Positions 1-8,825 of a stretch of 64,000 bases of DNA are shown here, piece by piece. The DNA is from DIGJ01 sp041821315 (GTDB taxonomy: Bacteria > Bacillota > Clostridia > Lachnospirales > Lachnospiraceae), in NCBI GenBank assembly GCA_041821315.1, contig JBGUEO010000017.1, positions 1-64,000 on the forward strand, read 5' to 3'. Both the position numbers and the translations under genes were made by a program. The notes beneath the pieces were generated by a model. That model saw only the letters and a program-made list of their open reading frames with translations, ran no database searches and had not been told where the DNA came from. Within the stretch, counting starts at the first letter, position 1; the number at the start of each line of letters is the position of its first letter.

Positions 1-1221
1 ACTTTAGCTCCATTTAATTTGACAATTGAAGACCCATCTAATTTGCCGAACAACACATTATCCGAAATGACAGTTTCTAATCCTGATTCTGGTTCATTTC
101 GTACATTTGCATCACAATATATCAACAAAGGAACTGGTTTTGTTGTTGGATGGGTTTATTGGACCGGAATGGTTATTTCTATGTCAAGTGAAGCAACTGC
201 CGTTTCTTTATTAATAAAAACATGGTATCCATTCATATCCATATCCTTTCTAGGCTCAGGCTTAATAATTGCGATAACCTTACTCAATCTTTTGGGTGCA
301 AGAATGCTTGGTCACTTGGAAAGTATCTTGGCCACTGTTAAGGTATTTGCCATTCTAGCTTTTATTTTTTTAGGAGGTATGCTAATCATCGGTCTTTTTC
401 CACATATTCCTGCAATCGGAATCAAGGTAGTACGCTCGGAACCTTTTTTTGCCGGCGGAATAAAAAATCTTGCAGGCAGTCAACTAATTGTCTTATTTAC
501 CTATGCTGGTTTTGAAATTATCGGTCTAGCCGCTTCGGAAACAAAAAACAAGCAAAAAACTATTCCTCGCGCCATTCATGCAACTGTTTTTTCTCTCGTA
601 TCGCTCTATCTTTTATGTATTTTAGTACTTTTGCTTCTTGTTCCTACCGATTCTCTAAGCGAAAATGTGAGTCCTCTCGTCACAGCACTTGAGCAATATC
701 ATATCACTTGGGCAAAAACTGTAATGAATCTTATTTTAATCACTGCTATTTTATCAACTATGCTTGCAGCAATGTTTGGCATCGGAAGAATGCTTCGTTC
801 TCTTGTTGATGATGGATTAGGTCCTCGCTTTTTAAAAGATACGCACGACGTTCCCTACCGCGGCATTACATTTTCTGGAATATCTATGCTTCTCGCCTTG
901 TACATTGGTTTACTCTTCCCCAGAGTCTATTTATTTTTAATCAGTTCTGGCGGTTTTTCCTTGCTTTTTACCTATATAGTGCTCGTTTTTACACATATTC
1001 GTTACCGAAAACGTAATGGGAAACCAGAAAGTCCTTGTCGCGTAAAAGGATTTCCTTACAGCTCTCTGTTTACTTTACTTGGTTTGATTATCGCACTATT
1101 TAGTATGCCCTTTCTAGAAGGTCAAACATCCGGATTTTTTACAGGTATCTGTCTGGTTTTCTTTTTTTCTATCTGTTATCTAGGAATGAAAGGTATTATG
1201 CGACGGAAGAAAAACGGATAA
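1..1221 (+). CDS. APC-family amino acid permease, 5'-truncated by window edge
   Basis: The frame is open from base 1, so the N-terminus lies outside the window; a TTG at 19 is only an internal codon. The visible ~406 residues have about ten hydrophobic segments. Near the front is a stretch of the type SGSFRTFASQYINKGTGF followed by a conserved VGWVYW, which is typical of APC-superfamily amino acid/H+ symporters of the AnsP/CycA/RocE kind. A further family-like stretch is FTYAGFEIIGLAASE. It should act in the cytoplasmic membrane as a proton-coupled amino acid importer; the substrate cannot be told. A long hairpin follows the stop codon, so it probably ends its own transcript. Confidence 0.85.
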   Translation, partial: TLAPFNLTIEDPSNLPNNTLSEMTVSNPDSGSFRTFASQYINKGTGFVVGWVYWTGMVISMSSEATAVSLLIKTWYPFISISFLGSGLIIAITLLNLLGARMLGHLESILATVKVFAILAFIFLGGMLIIGLFPHIPAIGIKVVRSEPFFAGGIKNLAGSQLIVLFTYAGFEIIGLAASETKNKQKTIPRAIHATVFSLVSLYLLCILVLLLLVPTDSLSENVSPLVTALEQYHITWAKTVMNLILITAILSTMLAAMFGIGRMLRSLVDDGLGPRFLKDTHDVPYRGITFSGISMLLALYIGLLFPRVYLFLISSGGFSLLFTYIVLVFTHIRYRKRNGKPESPCRVKGFPYSSLFTLLGLIIALFSMPFLEGQTSGFFTGICLVFFFSICYLGMKGIMRRKKNG

Positions 1222-1265
1222 TCGCAATCCGCTTTGCTTCTTGATAAGGTTAAATTGTAAAAATA

Positions 1266-1330
1266 AGTGAAGCCGAAAGAATCTATTCAAATCGTAACAT
1301 TCGATTTGGGTAGATTCTTTCGGCTTCACT
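1266..1330. terminator. Long stem-loop, likely bidirectional terminator
   Basis: Two arms of about 20 bases (starting AGTGAAGCCGAAAGAATCTA and closing at the CGGCTTCACT ending at 1330) pair almost perfectly around a short loop. It sits between two convergent genes, the permease on plus and the DUF2325 gene on minus, so it can end both transcripts. Confidence 0.8.
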
Positions 1331-1355
1331 CAAAATTTTCTAAATAACTCGTATA

Positions 1356-1646
1356 TCAATCACATGTACGACAAGCAGTTTCTAATATCTCGCATAAAGC
1401 AGTTTTACTGCTTGTATGACATCGAACGACATCCACTTTACTTCTCTGTGCTTCAGCGACTGCACATTTTACCATTTTATGCGAGACGGTGTTTGTAAAT
1501 AGAACAATCAAGTCTGGACTTCCTATCTGATTTTTCATATTTCCCGACATTTGTGTAAAAACCTTAGCTTTGCATTTATATTCCTTACATATTTCTTTAT
1601 ACTGGCAGACCATTCGATCATGTCCGCCTATGATTACAACACTCAT
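1356..1646 (-). CDS. DUF2325 small cysteine-rich protein
   Basis: A 96-residue protein starting SVVIIGGHDRMVCQYKEIC and containing SPDLIVLFTNTVSHKMVKCA. This is the DUF2325 pattern, with a Rossmann-like start and a predicted beta strand before VSH. Seven cysteines in so short a chain, with a CRTC motif at the C-terminus, suggest metal or redox sensitivity, but function is unknown. Its ribosome site is GAGGTG, and a strong promoter lies upstream (1738-1766). DUF2325 genes are often found near iron or metal transport genes; here a Fur-like inverted repeat precedes it. Confidence 0.75.
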   Translation of the reverse strand: MSVVIIGGHDRMVCQYKEICKEYKCKAKVFTQMSGNMKNQIGSPDLIVLFTNTVSHKMVKCAVAEAQRSKVDVVRCHTSSKTALCEILETACRTCD

Positions 1647-1703
1647 TCTACACCTCGCTTTTTTTACTGTTCTTCATGGTTAAGGGCATCTTATTTTTTT
1701 ATT

Positions 1704-1766
1704 TGATAACGATTGTTATTTATTCTTCTTTTAAGTTAGTATAAACTAACTTCGGTTGGTTGTCAA
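1704..1766 (-). promoter_or_regulatory. Promoter of the DUF2325 gene with palindromic operator and Fur-like box
   Basis: On the minus strand TTGACA (1761-1766) and TATACT (1738-1743) are separated by exactly 17 bases, an excellent sigma-A promoter. An 8-4-8 palindrome (1733-1752, arms AAGTTAGT/ACTAACTT) covers the -10 element. Just downstream of the expected start point is ATAAC-GATT-GTTAT (1706-1719), which resembles half-sites of a Fur-type box. The promoter and palindromes are seen directly; the regulator is inference. The TetR gene at 1783-2403 ends immediately upstream. Confidence 0.65.
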
Positions 1767-1782
1767 CATTCTTATTGAATTT

Positions 1783-2403
1783 TTATCTCATTAAGACTTG
1801 TTCCCAGTTTCCACTTCTTCCCATCTCACTATAGCACCCCTTTAAAAATGTGGAAAAAATAGTAGTAACAACTTCTGTTAGATCCTTATATGAAAGTGAG
1901 TCAAGAACACTTGGCGTTGTAATGTATTGAGAAGCACCAACCAATATATTAACTGCCAGTGTTACATCTAGATCGCTACGAAAGAATCCGCTTTCTTTTC
2001 CTTCTTCTAAAATTAATGATAATTGTTCAAAAATAATCCTCTCTCTTGCTTCGCAAATGAGTTGATATGCTTTTGGCACATTTCGCTCAATATCGGATAA
2101 TTGACTGACTTGAACAAATTTCAGTTTTTGCGATAGTAATGCAATATAGCAATTTAGTTTTGCAATTGGGTCTTTGTCACCAGTCAGTTCCTGTTTTAAA
2201 TTTTTTTCAACCTCTCCGATATTTTTTTGAACAGCCGCAATTAATAATTCTTCTTTGGACGGAAAGTAGCGATATAAGGTACCTTTTCCTGTTTGTGTTT
2301 GTTTTGCTATCTCGTCCATTGTAACACGACTAAATCCATACATTTTAAATTGATCAAAGGCAAATTGTTTAATAAAATTTAATTTATCTTCTTTTACGCT
2401 CAT
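1783..2403 (-). CDS. TetR/AcrR-family transcriptional regulator
   Basis: 206 residues. The N-terminal helix-turn-helix is clear: FGFSRVTMDEIAKQ-type recognition region and GTLYRYFPSKEELL at about residues 24-55, the hallmark TetR segment. The remaining helical domain would bind an unknown ligand. It is the last gene after an ABC-2 exporter (ATPase 3457-4170, permease 2433-3455), with only 29 bases between permease stop and its start. It very likely represses that exporter operon through the inverted repeat at 4198-4221. Confidence 0.9.
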   Translation of the reverse strand: MSVKEDKLNFIKQFAFDQFKMYGFSRVTMDEIAKQTQTGKGTLYRYFPSKEELLIAAVQKNIGEVEKNLKQELTGDKDPIAKLNCYIALLSQKLKFVQVSQLSDIERNVPKAYQLICEARERIIFEQLSLILEEGKESGFFRSDLDVTLAVNILVGASQYITTPSVLDSLSYKDLTEVVTTIFSTFLKGCYSEMGRSGNWEQVLMR

Positions 2404-2432
2404 TCTTTTTCCCTCTCCTGTGATTACTTGTC

Positions 2433-3455
2433 TTATATACTTCTGTATTTCTTTAGCAGTAATGTATTACATATAAAAAACAATACAATAAATATTATTA
2501 ATGCAAGAATATCCGCAGAGACATCCACGCATGATTTTCCACGAATACATATCGATTTCAGCGCATCACTTGCATAGTAAACAGGCATAACCCTCGATAG
2601 GTATCCTAAATGCAACGGTATTGTATCTAATGTAATCAGCCCTGAAAAAAAGATTTGTGGTATGACGATAATTGGTATAAATTGTACTACTTGAAATTCA
2701 TTATTTGAAAAAATAGAGAAAAATGCACCTATACACACTGCTGCTAAGGAAAGTAATATCATGATGACTGCCATATCAACCACAGATCCTTTTAGCGGCA
2801 TCTGTAATACCCTGACTACATAAATAAGCAATAGAATGCTTTCAATCAAGGCAAAAAATCCAAAGCCTAATGTATAACCCAAAATAACTTCCCATCGTTT
2901 TACAGGTGTAAGTAACAATCGCTCCATTGTCTGATTGGTACGCTCTCGTAAGAAAGATATACCAGCCAAAATAAAAATAATAAAAAAGGACATAATTGCT
3001 AACATTATATATCCCATAGAGTCAAACATACTGTCATTTTCACTTCCAAATAAATACTCCGTTTGTAACTCTGCTTTTATTCCCGTTGCCTCGTTCATTC
3101 CATTGCGAATTTCTTTGATCACTTTTCCTGTCAGTACACTATCTCTACTTTCAAACAGTAAATACATTTCATTATTAGAACGATATAGAAATGCGTCTGC
3201 TTTCTTATTTGAGAGTTTTTGCCTTCCATCTTCAATATTATCTGCTCCATCAATCGTTAACCCCTGTTTCGAAATTTCATCTAGCAGTGGTGTTCCTACA
3301 TTATATTGAAGTAGATTCGGTTTATAATTAGAATCTCCTAATAATAAATAGATTAGCGTCATCAAAAATATCGGTGCTAAAAGGATAAGGGCTAATGATC
3401 TTTTATCATTTAACATCTGTATAATAATTCGTTTCGTTATAGATAATGCTTTCAT
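2433..3455 (-). CDS. ABC-2 type exporter permease
   Basis: 340 residues with one N-terminal membrane helix (about 20-42), an extracytoplasmic domain of ~130 residues, then five helices; this is the ABC-2 membrane layout. The segment SFLRERTNQTMERLLLTPVKRWEVILGY-type (quoted in part: ERTNQTMERLLLTPVKR) is the conserved cytoplasmic coupling region of the drug/antibiotic exporter group. Ribosome site is GAGGAGG, and it starts 1 base after the stop of the ATPase gene, so the two are translationally coupled. Its partner ATPase carries an in-frame stop, so the exporter may be inactive in this strain. Confidence 0.85.
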   Translation of the reverse strand: MKALSITKRIIIQMLNDKRSLALILLAPIFLMTLIYLLLGDSNYKPNLLQYNVGTPLLDEISKQGLTIDGADNIEDGRQKLSNKKADAFLYRSNNEMYLLFESRDSVLTGKVIKEIRNGMNEATGIKAELQTEYLFGSENDSMFDSMGYIMLAIMSFFIIFILAGISFLRERTNQTMERLLLTPVKRWEVILGYTLGFGFFALIESILLLIYVVRVLQMPLKGSVVDMAVIMILLSLAAVCIGAFFSIFSNNEFQVVQFIPIIVIPQIFFSGLITLDTIPLHLGYLSRVMPVYYASDALKSICIRGKSCVDVSADILALIIFIVLFFICNTLLLKKYRSI

Positions 3456-3456
3456 A

Positions 3457-4170
3457 TCAAACTGCCTCCTCTGTAATTAAAAATAGTTCTTCCATATCTC
3501 CATTTTTAGTTTTTAATAATAAATTTGAAAGCGTATCACACTCTAATACTCTACCCTGATGAATTAAGGCTAGCCGATCACACCGTTTCGTTTCATCCAT
3601 AACATGAGTGGTAACTATGATAGTAGTTCCCTCTTCCTTAAGTTCTACCAATTAATCCCATATTTTTTTTCTTAAAATTGGATCTATGCCAACCGTTGGT
3701 TCGTCCAAAAATAGAATTTTCGGTTTATGCAATAAAGCGGTTGCTAAAGAGAGTCTTTTTTTCATCCCTCCAGAATAATTTTGGACACATTTTTTTTCAT
3801 CATGTTCCAACGATACAAGTGCCAAAACTTCATCAATTCTATCTTCAAGAACCGCCTTCTTCATCCCCATCATTGCACCAAAAAAGCGCAAATTATCCCG
3901 TCCTGAGAGATCCAAATACAATGCATCATTTTGAGGCATATATCCAATCCATTCCAAAGCCTCTAGATTTGGCATTTTTTGTCTTCCCAAATAAACAGTT
4001 CCACTATCCGATGAAATAGCACCTGTCATTAAGCGAATCAAGGTGGTTTTACCCGAACCAGACGGTCCGATTAATCCAAAAATTTCATTTTCTTGCATAC
4101 TTAAATTAATATCCGCCAAAATTTTTTGCTTTCCATAGTTTTTTGAAACATTTTCTAAGCAAATTTTCAT
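3457..4170 (-). pseudogene. ABC transporter ATPase interrupted by one in-frame stop codon
   Basis: Read through, the frame gives a 237-residue ABC ATPase. It has Walker A GPSGSGKTT (about 35-43), signature YSGGMKKR, Walker B ILFLDEPTVGID, and the H-loop THVMDE. A TAA at 3652-3654 splits it after KKIWD (residue 172) and before LVELKEEGTT. In this family the next residue is usually glutamate, so a single G-to-T change (GAA to TAA) explains it. The stop removes the H-loop histidine and C-terminal subdomain, so the 172-residue product should not hydrolyse ATP normally. No frameshift is needed. It could be a recent nonsense mutation, a sequencing error, or suppressed by readthrough. Confidence 0.85.
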
Positions 4171-4197
4171 TTTATCGTTCTCCTTTTGATGATTTTG

Positions 4198-4250
4198 GAA
4201 CTATTATAGTTTTTATAGTTCTATTTTATCTCTTTTCTTTGCTTTGTCAA
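4198..4250 (-). promoter_or_regulatory. Exporter operon promoter with probable TetR operator
   Basis: Minus-strand TTGACA (4245-4250) and TAAAAT (4223-4228) are spaced 16 bases. Directly downstream lies an inverted repeat with arms GAACTAT and ATAGTTC (4198-4221). Its position at the start point fits repression by the TetR protein encoded at the end of the operon. The ATPase ribosome site (AAGGAG) follows. Confidence 0.65.
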
Positions 4251-4275
4251 GATTCTTTTATATTTTTTTTACCGA

Positions 4276-4320
4276 TACAAAAGGGAGATATTACTTTAAA
4301 AGTAATATCTCCCTTTTGTA
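4276..4320. terminator. Perfect 21-bp stem-loop between operons
   Basis: Arms of 21 bases (4276-4296 and 4300-4320) pair perfectly around a 3-base loop. It lies 20 bases past the stop of the DUF5692 gene (minus) and upstream of the exporter promoter, so it most likely ends the DUF5692 transcript. The U-run is weak on the minus strand. Confidence 0.65.
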
Positions 4321-4340
4321 TTATATTATTATAATAATAC

Positions 4341-5321
4341 CTATTCTGCTTGTACCTTAATTTCTTTAAATGCAGTTAAATCCGTATAAAGCTCTCCAAG
4401 ATAAGGATTTCTTTTTGTTTTTACAACTTTATAAATCATATAAATAAATACCATGACATTTGCTGCTAGAGCTGCAAAACTAAATGCAAACATTGCTGTC
4501 TCATTGTAAGTTGATGAAACAGCAAACGCTCCCTTATCAATAAATGATGGGACAGTCTGTGCAAACATGCACCAAATCGCCAATGTTTGCGCACGATGCT
4601 GTAACCATGCTCCTTTTCCAACAGTAAAAGCACAAAGGGTAGGTGCCAAAAGTAAAGCAAACCCACAATACCAAGCATGTCCTGGCAAACAGTTATATGT
4701 ATAAGCAAAATTCCATAAATCATACGCAATAATCCAAAACCAAAGCATGTCTGGCCAAAGCATATCTTTACTTCCATCTTTTGCCGTCTGTTTTCTTACA
4801 CAAATTCCAAGCCATCCAGTAATTGTTATAATATTAAGAACTCCAGCAATACCATTCATAAAATTCCATGAACCACCAAGTACATACATTGCTTCATCCA
4901 CTAAGGTTCCACCCCCGTGATATTGTATACCCACTTGAAAATCACGAACTACTGCTTCTAAAATGTTAATTGCCAGGATAAGTGGGGGAAAACATAATGC
5001 CCACTTCATATCTGATAGTTTCCACTCTTTGCCCGTTTTTTTGCTTTTTCCTTTTAAATGCCTGATACACCAAAAGCCAATACATCCAGCCGTTGAAGAA
5101 TAGACTTTTGCTAAATGAAACCAATCGGTATAAGTGGTATCACTTAGTACCGTAAACCATAATACAGATAGTATGAGTGGTAGCACAACAAAACAGACTA
5201 GTCCAACATATTTCCATCGTCTTGCAACTTCATTAAAGCCAAACAGTGCCACAAAAACAAGTATCCAAACACCCCAAACACTTAATGCTGATGCCCCATC
5301 AGCATAATTAAAAGTAAACAT
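4341..5321 (-). CDS. DUF5692-family polytopic membrane protein
   Basis: 326 residues, rich in tryptophan and aromatic residues, with about nine hydrophobic segments and no signal peptide. Sequence features such as FGFNEVARRWK near residue 30 and WFWIIAYDLWNFAYTYNCLPGHAWYCG (conserved core DLWNFAYTYNC) match my recollection of the DUF5692 family of Clostridia; no activity is established. It has a good AGGAGGT ribosome site. It lies after a glycerol-dehydrogenase-type gene, with 119 bases between, containing a possible promoter; a shared role with that enzyme is only a guess. Confidence 0.65.
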   Translation of the reverse strand: MFTFNYADGASALSVWGVWILVFVALFGFNEVARRWKYVGLVCFVVLPLILSVLWFTVLSDTTYTDWFHLAKVYSSTAGCIGFWCIRHLKGKSKKTGKEWKLSDMKWALCFPPLILAINILEAVVRDFQVGIQYHGGGTLVDEAMYVLGGSWNFMNGIAGVLNIITITGWLGICVRKQTAKDGSKDMLWPDMLWFWIIAYDLWNFAYTYNCLPGHAWYCGFALLLAPTLCAFTVGKGAWLQHRAQTLAIWCMFAQTVPSFIDKGAFAVSSTYNETAMFAFSFAALAANVMVFIYMIYKVVKTKRNPYLGELYTDLTAFKEIKVQAE

Positions 5322-5354
5322 AGTATACCTCCTACAATTTGTTTTTATAATACT

Positions 5355-5383
5355 ATATTACAATGATTGTAGTTACTGTACAA
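5355..5383 (-). promoter_or_regulatory. Possible promoter of the DUF5692 gene
   Basis: Minus-strand TTGTAC (5378-5383) and TAATAT (5355-5360) are 17 bases apart, about 35 bases ahead of the DUF5692 start codon. The match is moderate. Confidence 0.4.
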
Positions 5384-5440
5384 TAGACAAACAAATACAA
5401 ATGTCTATTTTTTAACACTTTAATTTCATCTGACATTTTT

Positions 5441-6529
5441 TTAATAGTCTTCTCCTAATAAGTCCACCATTAACAATGCGTCATATAATTGATCCGGTGT
5501 AACATCACCGACCAAATTATGAATGGTCTCACCCGGAATACATGCTTTTTCAGCTGCAATATGAACGCGTTCAACATCTGTTATTCCAACTTCTTTTAAG
5601 GTAATAGGGAGACCTACCGTAACACAAAAATCCATAACTTCTTTTATTTCATCTTGTGGTGCATTTTCTAAAATTAACTGTGCTAGTGTACCAAGTGCTA
5701 CGAGAGAACCATGCATAGTTGATTCGCACTCTGGTAACGCAGTAAATCCATTATATACAGAATGTGCTACCGCTAGTCCACCGTTATCGGCACCTACCCC
5801 ACTTAAATATGTGTTTGCTTCAATGATAGCCTCTAACGCAGGTGTAACCAAATGTTTTTCGCATGCTAACTTCGCCTGATACCCACATTTGATTAATGTT
5901 TTATAGCATAACTCACAAAGTGCCATCGCAGATAATGTAATTCCGCCATTTTCAAGACTTGGTGAATCGGTTCTTACGCAAGCTCTCGCTTCAAAATAAG
6001 TTCCAAGCGCATCCCCCATACCAGCTACAAGAAATTTTGTAGGAGCATTGGCGATTACTTCACTATCTACAATTACAGCTTCCGGATTCTTTGGATAGAA
6101 TATATAGGAATCAAACATCCCATCATCTTTATAAATTACCGAAAGACCCGTACATGGAGCATCTGTTGCACAAATCGTTGGTACGATTGCTACTGGGCGT
6201 TTTTCATAATGAGCAGTTGCTTTAGCAGTATCGATAGCAGAACCACCACCGACACCTACAACAACATCTATTTTCTCATCTCGAACCATTTTTCTCATTT
6301 TATCGATTTCTCCATTGGAGCTGATTCCACCAAAAATTTCAAAGTGCAATTTACAATCGGTATCATCAAAACTTTTTTCTATCTTACTTTTACAGATTTT
6401 ATATCCACTATTGCTACAGATAAATAAAAAGGATGAACCCAAGTCTTTTGTTTCCTCATAAAAATTATACAATGCGCCTTTTCCTTGTACATATTTTAAT
6501 GGAGCTCTTAATAATTTCATAACTGCCAT
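5441..6529 (-). CDS. gldA: Glycerol dehydrogenase-type iron/zinc alcohol dehydrogenase
   Basis: 362 residues, the usual length for GldA. The NAD-binding motif VVGVGGGSAIDTAKA is at about 90-104. The three expected metal ligands are present: Asp173 in GMGDALGTYFEAR, His256 in GLAVAHSVYNG and His273 in TMHGSLVALG. It should oxidise glycerol (or reduce dihydroxyacetone) with NAD in the cytoplasm; a related polyol substrate is possible. It appears to be transcribed alone or together with the DUF5692 gene downstream. Ribosome site GAAGGA precedes the ATG. Confidence 0.85.
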   Translation of the reverse strand: MAVMKLLRAPLKYVQGKGALYNFYEETKDLGSSFLFICSNSGYKICKSKIEKSFDDTDCKLHFEIFGGISSNGEIDKMRKMVRDEKIDVVVGVGGGSAIDTAKATAHYEKRPVAIVPTICATDAPCTGLSVIYKDDGMFDSYIFYPKNPEAVIVDSEVIANAPTKFLVAGMGDALGTYFEARACVRTDSPSLENGGITLSAMALCELCYKTLIKCGYQAKLACEKHLVTPALEAIIEANTYLSGVGADNGGLAVAHSVYNGFTALPECESTMHGSLVALGTLAQLILENAPQDEIKEVMDFCVTVGLPITLKEVGITDVERVHIAAEKACIPGETIHNLVGDVTPDQLYDALLMVDLLGEDY

Positions 6530-6622
6530 ATTAATCCTTCTTTCTACGTTGATCTATTTGTTTGTTATATTATTAACAATATTATAGTACCATGCTTATA
6601 TGATTTATTCAAGGAAAAAATA

Positions 6623-6664
6623 AAGAAGAGCTTCTGTGATTTTACAATCAATCATAGCTCTTCT
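6623..6664 (-). terminator. Intrinsic terminator of the nucleoside-transport operon
   Basis: Arms AAGAAGAGCT and AGCTCTTCTT with, on the minus strand, a following TTTATTTTTT run. It lies 62 bases past the stop of the last permease gene. Confidence 0.8.
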
Positions 6665-6725
6665 TGTAGATTAGTGCATGTATTAAAGCACAAACATTAA
6701 AAACAATACCTACTGCTGCATACTA

Positions 6726-7685
6726 TTAACGTTTTCCTTTATCATAAATCTCTCCAAGTGCTCTTGGTGCACGATTGTGTTTTGAGAAAAAGATAAGTAG
6801 TAACAATGTTACCACATATGGCAATATCATGATAAGGTCGGAGAAACTACTAGGCATTTGCAATTGTTTTACAATATAATACCCTCCAGATTTTGCAAAT
6901 CCAAATAAAAGGCAAGCACCCAGAGTTGGTAGAATATTCCAATTTCCAAATATCAATGCTGCGATTGCAAGATACCCATATCCGGCATAAATACTTGCTG
7001 AAAAATTAGCAGAAATAGAATACGCAAAACTGATACCTGCTAATCCAGATAATGCACCAGATACCATCACTGCAATAAATCGAACCTTTCCCACATCAAT
7101 ACCAGCTGCATCAACTGCATGTGGGTTATCACCACAAGCACGAAGATCCATACCATATTTTGTCTTATATAATACATACCATGCAATAAAAGCAACAACA
7201 ATAATAATAATTTCAAATGGATAAATGTCTTTGAAGATGCCACCAAAAACAGGAATCTGTGATAAGCCCGGTATTGTAATACGGTTAGAAACTCCTAATA
7301 CAAATTTATCCGAAGCTGTTCCAAATACGCTTTTATTTATCTGTTTTGTTAAAAACGCAGTCAGTGACATTGCTAAAATATTAATAACTACACCGCTTAT
7401 TACTTGATTTGCGCGAAAACGAATACATAAAAGAGCATGAAGGAGGGAATACAAAACACCACCCATTACTGCAAATATAAGAGCAACGTAATATGGAATT
7501 TGAGAATCCGATCCAAAATTACCAGCAATTAAGACAGCTGCCAGAGCTCCTATAAATGCTCCAAAACCCTGTAATCCTTCTAATGCTAAGTTTGTAATAC
7601 CACTTTTTTCACTATAAACGCCTCCAATTGCCATAATGAACAACGGCAAGGAAAAAGATAATCCGTCAATTAAGATACTATCCAT
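6726..7685 (-). CDS. Nucleoside ABC transporter permease (NupQ/YufQ-like)
   Basis: 319 residues, about eight to nine membrane helices. The start, LIDGLSFSLPLFIMAIGGVYSEKSGITNLALEGL, contains the ExSGxxNLALEG motif typical of the second permease of BMP-type transporters (quoted core: EKSGITNLALEG). CGDNPHAVDAAGID is another family stretch. It is the last gene of the twelve-gene run; its start lies 3 bases after the preceding permease stop. With 7689-8825 it should form the membrane channel for purine nucleoside uptake. Confidence 0.88.
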   Translation of the reverse strand: MDSILIDGLSFSLPLFIMAIGGVYSEKSGITNLALEGLQGFGAFIGALAAVLIAGNFGSDSQIPYYVALIFAVMGGVLYSLLHALLCIRFRANQVISGVVINILAMSLTAFLTKQINKSVFGTASDKFVLGVSNRITIPGLSQIPVFGGIFKDIYPFEIIIIVVAFIAWYVLYKTKYGMDLRACGDNPHAVDAAGIDVGKVRFIAVMVSGALSGLAGISFAYSISANFSASIYAGYGYLAIAALIFGNWNILPTLGACLLFGFAKSGGYYIVKQLQMPSSFSDLIMILPYVVTLLLLIFFSKHNRAPRALGEIYDKGKR

Positions 7686-7688
7686 TTG

Positions 7689-8825
7689 TTAGCCCTCCTC
7701 TTCTTCCATGATATCTCTCATTCGTTTTACTTTTAACTGAAAGAATGCACTACAAGCACTAAATAGTAGAATAATTCCAGTAATAACAGAAGAAATTTCT
7801 GATTCCAATCCTGCCATAGAACTCATATACGTACTTCCTTTACTAATAATGGTGATTAAGAAAGAAGAAAAAATAATTCCAATCGGATTGCTATTACCAA
7901 GAAGTGCCACAGCAATTCCATCAAATCCTGTTGTAGGCAATACCTTTGGCTGTATCGAGCCAAAGTATCCAAGGTAATATGTAACTCCTGCAAGCCCAGC
8001 TAACGCACCAGAAATAACCATTGCCAATATCATATTTCTACCTACGTTAATTCCCGCATATTTTGCTGCCGTACGACTGCTTCCTACTGTCTTTAATTCA
8101 TACCCAACTTTTGTCTTATCCAGCAAGAATTTCACAAAAATGGCAACCATAATTGCTAATACAATACCAAATGGAATATCTATCTTTAGAGATCCTATCG
8201 GTGTTTCCATTAAAGTTAGTCTTGATGCTTTACTAACCGCTTCGGACTGTCTGGAAATCGGATTCACAAAATATGTATTAATGAAAAAACTAAATACATA
8301 TTGTGCAATATAATTAATCATAATTGAAGATACTACTTCATTAATATTAAATTTAAATTTTAACCATCCAATCAATCCACCTACCAGCGCTCCTACTATT
8401 ATTCCCACTATAATAACCAATGGTTTTGCAATAGGGGCACTTAATGTACTATACCCAACTATAATTGAAGTAATAAATCCTGCCGTCAGCATCTGGCCTG
8501 ATACTCCAATATTAAAAAGTCCTGCACGCAATGCAACTGCCACGGATAATGATGCAAATAACATCGGTGTCCATGCATTTAAAAAACTTGCAAAATCCGT
8601 TATTATGCTTTTATAGCCTGCATAATTTGGTTTTGGCAATATTCCTGAACCTTGCAATAAATTTCCATATGCTAACAATGGATTTTTTCCTAATAATCCC
8701 ATTACAATTGCACCAACTGTTAAACTAAGCAAGATGGCAAACAGAGGAATTGTAATTGATTGGCGTTTATCATTACCAAGTATTTTTAGAAAGCCTTTTT
8801 GAATGATATGTTTATTTTTCTTCAT
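7689..8825 (-). CDS. Nucleoside ABC transporter permease (NupP/YufP-like)
   Basis: 378 residues with about ten helices. LRAGLFNIGVSGQMLTAGF and the coupling region VGSSRTAAKYAGINV are typical of the first BMP-type permease. Its start codon lies inside the end of the ATPase gene (14-base overlap), so the two are translationally coupled. It pairs with the permease at 6726-7685. Confidence 0.88.
   Translation of the reverse strand: MKKNKHIIQKGFLKILGNDKRQSITIPLFAILLSLTVGAIVMGLLGKNPLLAYGNLLQGSGILPKPNYAGYKSIITDFASFLNAWTPMLFASLSVAVALRAGLFNIGVSGQMLTAGFITSIIVGYSTLSAPIAKPLVIIVGIIVGALVGGLIGWLKFKFNINEVVSSIMINYIAQYVFSFFINTYFVNPISRQSEAVSKASRLTLMETPIGSLKIDIPFGIVLAIMVAIFVKFLLDKTKVGYELKTVGSSRTAAKYAGINVGRNMILAMVISGALAGLAGVTYYLGYFGSIQPKVLPTTGFDGIAVALLGNSNPIGIIFSSFLITIISKGSTYMSSMAGLESEISSVITGIILLFSACSAFFQLKVKRMRDIMEEEEG

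Noticed and set aside
4466..4777. 103-codon frame inside the DUF5692 gene
   Set aside because: Shadow frame; the DUF5692 frame has ribosome site, length and family pattern.
5382..5409. Stem-loop AATAGACA/TGTCTATT with T run on the plus strand
   Set aside because: The T run is on the plus strand, where no gene ends nearby; the minus strand has no U-run. Probably chance.
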